Part shown: piece after piece, positions 5,793 through 10,448 of the stretch | Layout: each line of letters begins with the position of its first letter | Numbering within the stretch: the stretch's first letter is position 1 | Origin: UBA1858 sp039182865 | GTDB lineage: Bacteria; Pseudomonadota; Gammaproteobacteria; UBA4575 | Reading direction: 5' to 3' | DNA length: 10,448 nucleotides | NCBI GenBank assembly: GCA_039182865.1 | Contig: JBCDBX010000063.1 | Span: 1-10,448, forward strand | Translations under genes and position numbers: made by a program | The notes under the pieces: model-generated | Told to the model about the DNA's origin: nothing | What the model saw: only the letters and a program-made list of their open reading frames with translations | The model's database searches: none

Positions 5793-7670
5793 TCAGGCTT
5801 GTTTACGAGATTGGCCTTTAAGATGCACAAGCAATAAAGAAACCGCTGCCGGTGTCATACCAGAAATTCTAGAAGCTTGGCTAACAGTGCTTGGTTTTAC
5901 TGTAGAGAGTTTTTGCAGCACTTCGTTGGAGAGTCCTTTGACGTTTGCATAATTAAACTCATTTGGAATAACGGTATCTTCAAGTCGTTTAGATTTTTGT
6001 ATTTCAGCATTTTGACGTTGCATGTAGCCAGCATATTTTGCCTGTATATCGAGCTGCTCGATCACTTCGCGATCTTCCATATACGGCCCAAATTGCTCTA
6101 GTTCTGCAAATGTCTTGTATGATACTTCGGGACGTCGCAATAAATTGCTCATACTGTATTCACGCTCAAGTGAACTTCCGAATAGATTTTCGCCCTGGGC
6201 TTTACTCACATGACTTGGTTGAACAAAAGTGTTGTCTAAACGTGATTGTTCTTTTTCGATGGTTTCTTTTTTCCAACAGAAACGCTCCCAACGTAATGTG
6301 TCAATTAATCCTAACTCTTGCGCTAAAAGTGTTAAGCGCAAATCAGCATTATCTTCTCTCAGCACTAATCGATATTCCGCTCGACTTGTAAACATACGAT
6401 AGGGTTCTTGTGTACCACGTGTAATCAAATCATCTATCATCACACCGATATAAGCCTGGTCTCTTCTTAAGATCACCGGTTCTTTTTGCTGAACGGTTCG
6501 TGCGGCGTTGATTCCAGCCATCAAACCTTGAGCACCAGCCTCTTCATAACCGGTTGTGCCATTTATTTGTCCCGCAAAGAAAAGGCCTGTTAATGATTTT
6601 GTTTCGAGGTTGGCTTTTAAACCCATCGGGTTAAAGTAATCGTATTCAATCGCATAGCCAGGACGTGTGATGTGACAGTTTTCTAACCCCGCTATGCTGT
6701 GCACCATGTCAAGCTGAACATCGTATGGCAAGCTTGTGGAAATACCATTTGGATAGACCTCGTGTGTGTTTAAACCTTCGGGCTCGATAAACACTTGGTG
6801 TCGATCGCGGTCTGCAAAACGGGTGACTTTGTCTTCTATTGACGGACAATAACGTGGACCCACACCTTGTATCGCACCGCTGTAAATCGGCGACTTATGC
6901 ATGGATGCACGAATAATCTCATGTGAAGTTTGATTGGTGTAAGTGATATGGCAACTGACTTGTTGTGGATGTTGTTTTACATTGCCCATAAATGAAAGCA
7001 CCGGCGTTGGGTTGTCACCAGGCTGTTCTTCCGTCTTTGAATAATCTATTGAACGTCCATCGATGCGTGGTGGTGTTCCAGTTTTTAGTCGATCAACGCC
7101 AAGGGGTTGTTCACGCAATCGATCAGCAAGCTTGATTGAAGCAGCATCCCCGGCACGCCCGCCTTTAAAATTTTGTTCGCCAACATGAATACATCCGCCT
7201 AAAAAAGTACCGACTGTTAGCACCACTGCATGAGCAGTAAAACGCAACCCCATGCGCGTCACCACGCCCTTAACGGTTTCATTTTCTACGATTATGTCGT
7301 CTACTTCCTGTTGGAAGATCGATAGGTTTTCTTGATTCTCAACCAGTGTACGAATGGTCTGACGGTACAAAGCACGATCGGTTTGTGCGCGTGTTGCTCT
7401 AACTGCAGGACCTTTGCGACGATTAAGCACTCTGAATTGAATCCCAGCAAGATCTGCCGCATGGGCCATTGCCCCACCCATGGCATCAATTTCTTTAACT
7501 AGATGACTTTTACCGATACCACCAATCGCGGGGTTACAGCTCATCTGTCCAATCGTTTCAATATTTTGTGTCAGCAACAAGGTCTTAACGCCCATACGCG
7601 CAGACGCCAATGCTGCTTCGGTGCCGGCATGCCCTCCACCTACAATGATGACTTCAAATTCTTGTTGCAT
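5793..7670 (-). CDS. mnmG: tRNA uridine-5-carboxymethylaminomethyl modification enzyme MnmG
   Basis: MnmG (GidA) is the FAD/NADH-dependent partner of MnmE; the complex installs cmnm5 or nm5 groups on the wobble uridine U34 of several tRNAs. It has 625 residues, against 629 in E. coli. The FAD-binding fold opens with VIIVGGGHAGTEAALA (7-22). CNPAIGGIGK at 45-54 carries the conserved Cys45. The family signatures GPRYCPSIEDKVTRF (271-285, with Cys275, equivalent to E. coli Cys277) and AGQINGTTGYEEAGAQGLMA (366-385) are intact. A C-terminal helical domain of about 75 residues, which contacts MnmE and tRNA, is complete. The ATG has no strong Shine-Dalgarno. mnmE ends 55 bp upstream, across an AT-rich spacer without an evident terminator or promoter, and rsmG follows after 8 bp. 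Confidence 0.98.
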   Translation of the reverse strand: MQQEFEVIIVGGGHAGTEAALASARMGVKTLLLTQNIETIGQMSCNPAIGGIGKSHLVKEIDAMGGAMAHAADLAGIQFRVLNRRKGPAVRATRAQTDRALYRQTIRTLVENQENLSIFQQEVDDIIVENETVKGVVTRMGLRFTAHAVVLTVGTFLGGCIHVGEQNFKGGRAGDAASIKLADRLREQPLGVDRLKTGTPPRIDGRSIDYSKTEEQPGDNPTPVLSFMGNVKQHPQQVSCHITYTNQTSHEIIRASMHKSPIYSGAIQGVGPRYCPSIEDKVTRFADRDRHQVFIEPEGLNTHEVYPNGISTSLPYDVQLDMVHSIAGLENCHITRPGYAIEYDYFNPMGLKANLETKSLTGLFFAGQINGTTGYEEAGAQGLMAGINAARTVQQKEPVILRRDQAYIGVMIDDLITRGTQEPYRMFTSRAEYRLVLREDNADLRLTLLAQELGLIDTLRWERFCWKKETIEKEQSRLDNTFVQPSHVSKAQGENLFGSSLEREYSMSNLLRRPEVSYKTFAELEQFGPYMEDREVIEQLDIQAKYAGYMQRQNAEIQKSKRLEDTVIPNEFNYANVKGLSNEVLQKLSTVKPSTVSQASRISGMTPAAVSLLLVHLKGQSRKQA

Positions 7671-7725
7671 GTATTTGTTCTAGTGGGATTTGCTTATAAA
7701 AAAGACAGATATATCACATCGCGGT

Positions 7726-9033
7726 TCACTTGCCGATACAAAATTCTCGGAACACATAATCCAATAAATCGTCCGGTGTGAAATCGCCGGTTATTTCGGC
7801 TAGAGATTGTTGAGCTAACCGTAATTCTTCCGCGACTAGCTCTATTGGTGAGCTGTGTTGTATATGTTGCGTTGCAGTTTGCACAGCATGTTTACTTCGC
7901 TTTAACGCCTCAAGGTGTCGTATACGCGCAGAAAAAGGAGGTTCTTGATTCTGAATAGTGATTCCTAATGCTATGGTAATTTGATCTTGAAGTTGTTTTA
8001 AACCCTCGCCTGTTTTAGCGGAAACTTGTATGGCATCTCTAATAGTTTCAGTTGCATCCATAAGATCAATTTTGTTGAGTACGATTATTTCGTTTGATTT
8101 GCTAGTTAAAATTGATTGGGGCTTGTCAACGACATGAATGATTAAGTCTGCGGTCTCAATCGCAGAGTGAGCACGGCTTATTCCCTCTTGTTCGACTAAC
8201 TCTGCTTGTTCTCTTATGCCGGCGGTATCTAAAAGTTGAATAGGTAATCCACCAATTTGAATATCGGCTCGAACTACATCACGCGTGGTTCCAGGTATGT
8301 TGGTCACAATGGCGCGGTCTTCGGCACATAATGCATTGAACAATGAAGATTTACCCACATTGGGACGTCCTGTTAATACAATTGTCGCACCTTTTTGAAG
8401 CTGCACACCTTGTTGTGCTGCTATAAAAAGCTTTTCTAGGGTTTGATTTAATATGGTTAATTCCTCTCCCATCTTACTTCGTGTTTCGACTTCGATATCT
8501 TCTTCGGAAAAATCTAGGGATGCTTCGATGTGTGTTCTAATTAAAATCAGTTGCTGCAATATTTCTTGGACTTGTTTCGAAAACTTTCCTTGCATGGACA
8601 ACACAGCAGAACGTGCGGCTTGCTCTGAGCCACTGGTGATCAAATCCGCAATCGCTTCCAGCTGGGTAAGATCCATTTTCCCATTTAGAAACGCACGCTC
8701 ACTAAATTCACCCGCGATTGCTAGACGAGCCCCAAGTTTGTTTAAGGTCGTTAAAAGGTGTTGATAAATATATGGATTGGCATGAGGATGAAGCTCTACA
8801 ACATCTTCGCCAGTAAAAGAATTAGGTTTGGGAAAATAGATGGCGATGCCTTCATCAAGTGTGGCTTTGTGATGATCATAGAAAGACACAAAGTGAGCAT
8901 ATCTAGGCTTTAATCGTTTATCGGTAATTTGCTCGCCGATGGGCAATGCGAGCGGCCCTGATATTCTGATCACGGCAACGCCCGCGTTTCCTGTAGGTGT
9001 TGCTAATGCGCAGATTGTGTCGGTGCTTTCCAC
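7726..9033 (-). CDS. mnmE: tRNA modification GTPase MnmE
   Basis: MnmE (TrmE) is the potassium-activated, dimerising GTPase that binds 5-formyl-THF and works with MnmG on tRNA U34. It has 435 residues, against 454 in E. coli. The N-terminal folate-binding domain covers about 1-117. The G domain, inserted in a helical domain, has G1 GRPNVGKS (222-229, with the K+-ligand Asn225), G2 GTTRD (248-252), G3 DTAG (269-272), G4 NKID (320-323) and SAK (338-340). The C-terminal FCIGK with Cys432 is intact. The start is GTG: stops lie just upstream in frame, and alignment of ESTDTICALATP with the family leaves no other choice. No Shine-Dalgarno is visible; yidC ends 13 bp upstream, so coupling is likely. 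An unusual segment HPHANP (82-87) replaces the common GHGGP-type motif in the folate domain. Confidence 0.97.
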   Translation of the reverse strand: MESTDTICALATPTGNAGVAVIRISGPLALPIGEQITDKRLKPRYAHFVSFYDHHKATLDEGIAIYFPKPNSFTGEDVVELHPHANPYIYQHLLTTLNKLGARLAIAGEFSERAFLNGKMDLTQLEAIADLITSGSEQAARSAVLSMQGKFSKQVQEILQQLILIRTHIEASLDFSEEDIEVETRSKMGEELTILNQTLEKLFIAAQQGVQLQKGATIVLTGRPNVGKSSLFNALCAEDRAIVTNIPGTTRDVVRADIQIGGLPIQLLDTAGIREQAELVEQEGISRAHSAIETADLIIHVVDKPQSILTSKSNEIIVLNKIDLMDATETIRDAIQVSAKTGEGLKQLQDQITIALGITIQNQEPPFSARIRHLEALKRSKHAVQTATQHIQHSSPIELVAEELRLAQQSLAEITGDFTPDDLLDYVFREFCIGK

Positions 9034-9046
9034 CTTAAATTAATAT

Positions 9047-10448
9047 TTAATCGTCAGCGTAGCGTTTGGTGATGTACCACTGCTGAGCAATTGAGAGCAA
9101 GTTGTTCACAAACCAGTACAACACTAATCCTGCTGGGAAGAATGCCATGAAAGCTGTCATAAAAATGGGTAACACCATGAAGACTTTTTCCTGCATCGGA
9201 TCTGGTGGACGAGGGTTTAGTTTGAATTGCACAAACATTGAAATACCCATTAACAATGGCAAAATAAAGTATGGATCCTTAGTAGATAAGTCTTGAATCC
9301 ATAACATAAAAGGTGCTTGGCGCATTTCAACACTTTCAATTAATACCCAATACAAAGACAAGAACACGGGCATCTGAATTAGGATTGGCAAACAACCGCC
9401 GATAGGATTAATTTTTTCCTTCTTGTATAAATCCCACATGGCTTGGTTCAGTTTCTGCTTATCTTCGCTATAGCGTTCTCTTAACGCGACCATTTTGGGT
9501 TGTACCTTGCGCATGCGTGCCATGGATTTATAGCTTGAGGCAGACAAACGATAAAAAACTAGCTTAATTAGAAGCGTCAGCAAGATTATAGCCACACCCC
9601 AGTTATGGACCCATTGATGGATAAAATCTAATAGCCAAAAAAGCGGTTTGCATAACGGAGTAAACATTCCGTAATCGGTGGTGAGTTCCAAGCCCGGATT
9701 AAGTTTTTCAATCGTCTTTTGTAACTTAGGGCCAAGGTACAGACGGTTTTGTAATTGTGCTTGTGAACCTGCCGGAATTCTTATCGCTTCTGAGCGCATG
9801 CCGATGATGTAATCATTACCAACTGTATCCTCTACGATGTTGGTATAGTAATCATTAATCTCAAAGTCTTTTGCTAACCATGATGAAAAGAAATAATGTT
9901 GCAGCATCGCCACCCAGCCGCCTGCTATTTCTTTGTTAAGCGGCTCATCAATCATGTCATCAAATGAAATCTTTTCGTATTTCTTGTCGTCGTAGTACGC
10001 CGCACCTGTATAAGTAGGCAGTCTCAACCAGCTTTGTTCGCCGCTAACATAACTATGCCGCAATTGGCGATACTGGCGCCCAACCCAATCTTGTGGGCCT
10101 TGATTAGAAATTTCATAGTCGATATGGACTAAGAAACTGTTGCGCTCAAAGCGCAATGTTTTTGTCACAATCAAGCCGTTTTCACCTTTCCAGGTAAATG
10201 GAACGATTAACTTATCTTGGCCTTCTTCGAGTACATATTCGTCTTGTTCTGTCTCAAATAGGTCATGGTGATTTGGTGCAAGATTAGCGGTATTTTGATT
10301 GCTTATAGGATCATGTACTAAACCTGACTGACTGATATAAGTTCGCCCAACATCACTGAAGAGTACTAGTGGATTATCAGGTTCTTGGATACTCACCGGA
10401 TAAGTCAAAAGTTTCGCTCGATGAATATCGGCTCCGCGTGTACTAATG
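9047..10448 (-). CDS. yidC: Membrane protein insertase YidC, 5'-truncated by window edge
   Basis: YidC inserts and folds inner-membrane proteins alone or with SecYEG; ATP synthase subunits a and c, encoded further along this strand, are classic substrates. About 466 residues plus stop are visible. The frame stays open through the window edge, so the N-terminal helix and part of the periplasmic domain are missing; homologues have about 540-580 residues. The periplasmic domain ends near GGWVAMLQHYFFSSW. The core follows: a first helix from WGVAIILLTLLIKLVFYRL, a cytoplasmic helical hairpin with ARMRKVQPKM, the conserved KEKINPIGGCLPILIQMP, then helices with DPYFILPLLMG and FPAGLVLYWFVNN. The groove position of E. 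coli Arg366 is Lys, as in Pseudomonas homologues. The usual Pro after LVFY is Arg. The C-terminal tail WYITKRYADD is short and ends acidic. mnmE follows after 13 bp. Confidence 0.97.
   Translation of the reverse strand, partial: ISTRGADIHRAKLLTYPVSIQEPDNPLVLFSDVGRTYISQSGLVHDPISNQNTANLAPNHHDLFETEQDEYVLEEGQDKLIVPFTWKGENGLIVTKTLRFERNSFLVHIDYEISNQGPQDWVGRQYRQLRHSYVSGEQSWLRLPTYTGAAYYDDKKYEKISFDDMIDEPLNKEIAGGWVAMLQHYFFSSWLAKDFEINDYYTNIVEDTVGNDYIIGMRSEAIRIPAGSQAQLQNRLYLGPKLQKTIEKLNPGLELTTDYGMFTPLCKPLFWLLDFIHQWVHNWGVAIILLTLLIKLVFYRLSASSYKSMARMRKVQPKMVALRERYSEDKQKLNQAMWDLYKKEKINPIGGCLPILIQMPVFLSLYWVLIESVEMRQAPFMLWIQDLSTKDPYFILPLLMGISMFVQFKLNPRPPDPMQEKVFMVLPIFMTAFMAFFPAGLVLYWFVNNLLSIAQQWYITKRYADD

Noticed and set aside
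6038..6391. Plus-strand open frame of 117 codons inside mnmG
   Set aside because: Antisense shadow of a highly conserved coding region; no ribosome site or family resemblance.
7671..7725. Possible replication origin near mnmG
   Set aside because: The mnmE-mnmG spacer is only 55 bp with no DnaA-box cluster, and no TTATCCACA-type boxes were seen in any gap. An origin may be nearby but is not in this window.
8453..8764. Open frame of about 100 codons on the plus strand inside mnmE
   Set aside because: It is fully antisense to the conserved MnmE reading frame, has no recognisable protein features, and is explained as a shadow.
9047..10408. yidC as a complete 453-codon gene starting at 10408
   Set aside because: The codon at 10408-10406 is TTG and the frame stays open to the window edge with YidC-like sequence (ISTRGADIHRAKL). 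The gene is truncated, not short.

Overview
This window is an ordinary chromosomal housekeeping region of a non-enteric gammaproteobacterium. Every gene is on the minus strand. Read in the direction of transcription (right to left) the order is yidC (5' end missing), mnmE, mnmG, rsmG, parA, parB, then a promoter-bearing gap, then atpI, atpB, atpE, atpF, atpH and atpA (3' end missing). The lineage call rests on this order, in which parAB sits between rsmG and the ATP synthase operon as in Pseudomonas-type chromosomes, and on protein resemblance to gammaproteobacterial families. Examples are the long N-terminus of AtpB and a YidC core of the Pseudomonas type. Genus cannot be told from the sequence alone. 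By eye the base composition is AT-leaning (GC in the low to mid 40s), with no segment that looks foreign.

Right part (3486-10448): a tightly packed block for membrane protein insertion (YidC), tRNA wobble-uridine modification (MnmE and MnmG work as one complex), 16S rRNA methylation (RsmG) and chromosome partition (ParA ATPase, ParB CTPase/DNA clamp). Gaps are 13, 55, 8 and 5 bp, and rsmG/parA overlap by 4 bp. No terminator was seen between these genes, so they may be co-transcribed.

Middle (3305-3485): a 181-bp gap, the longest non-coding stretch in the window. It holds a strong sigma70-type promoter firing leftward into the atp operon, with an A/T-rich UP-like segment, TTGAGA-17-TATACT and a GC-rich discriminator. 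Two inverted repeats lie at or downstream of it. No convincing terminator follows parB.

Left part (1-3304): the first six genes of the F1Fo ATP synthase operon. atpI is an assembly factor; atpB, atpE and atpF form the Fo motor and stator; atpH and atpA are the first F1 subunits. Catalytic and proton-path residues that can be checked are intact.

No mobile elements, CRISPR arrays, tRNA or rRNA genes, broken genes or unknown genes were seen, and no undescribed system is evident. The points worth a second look are small: the structured atp promoter region, frequent non-ATG starts, a Shine-Dalgarno-less parB start, and unusual residues at conserved positions in YidC and MnmE.
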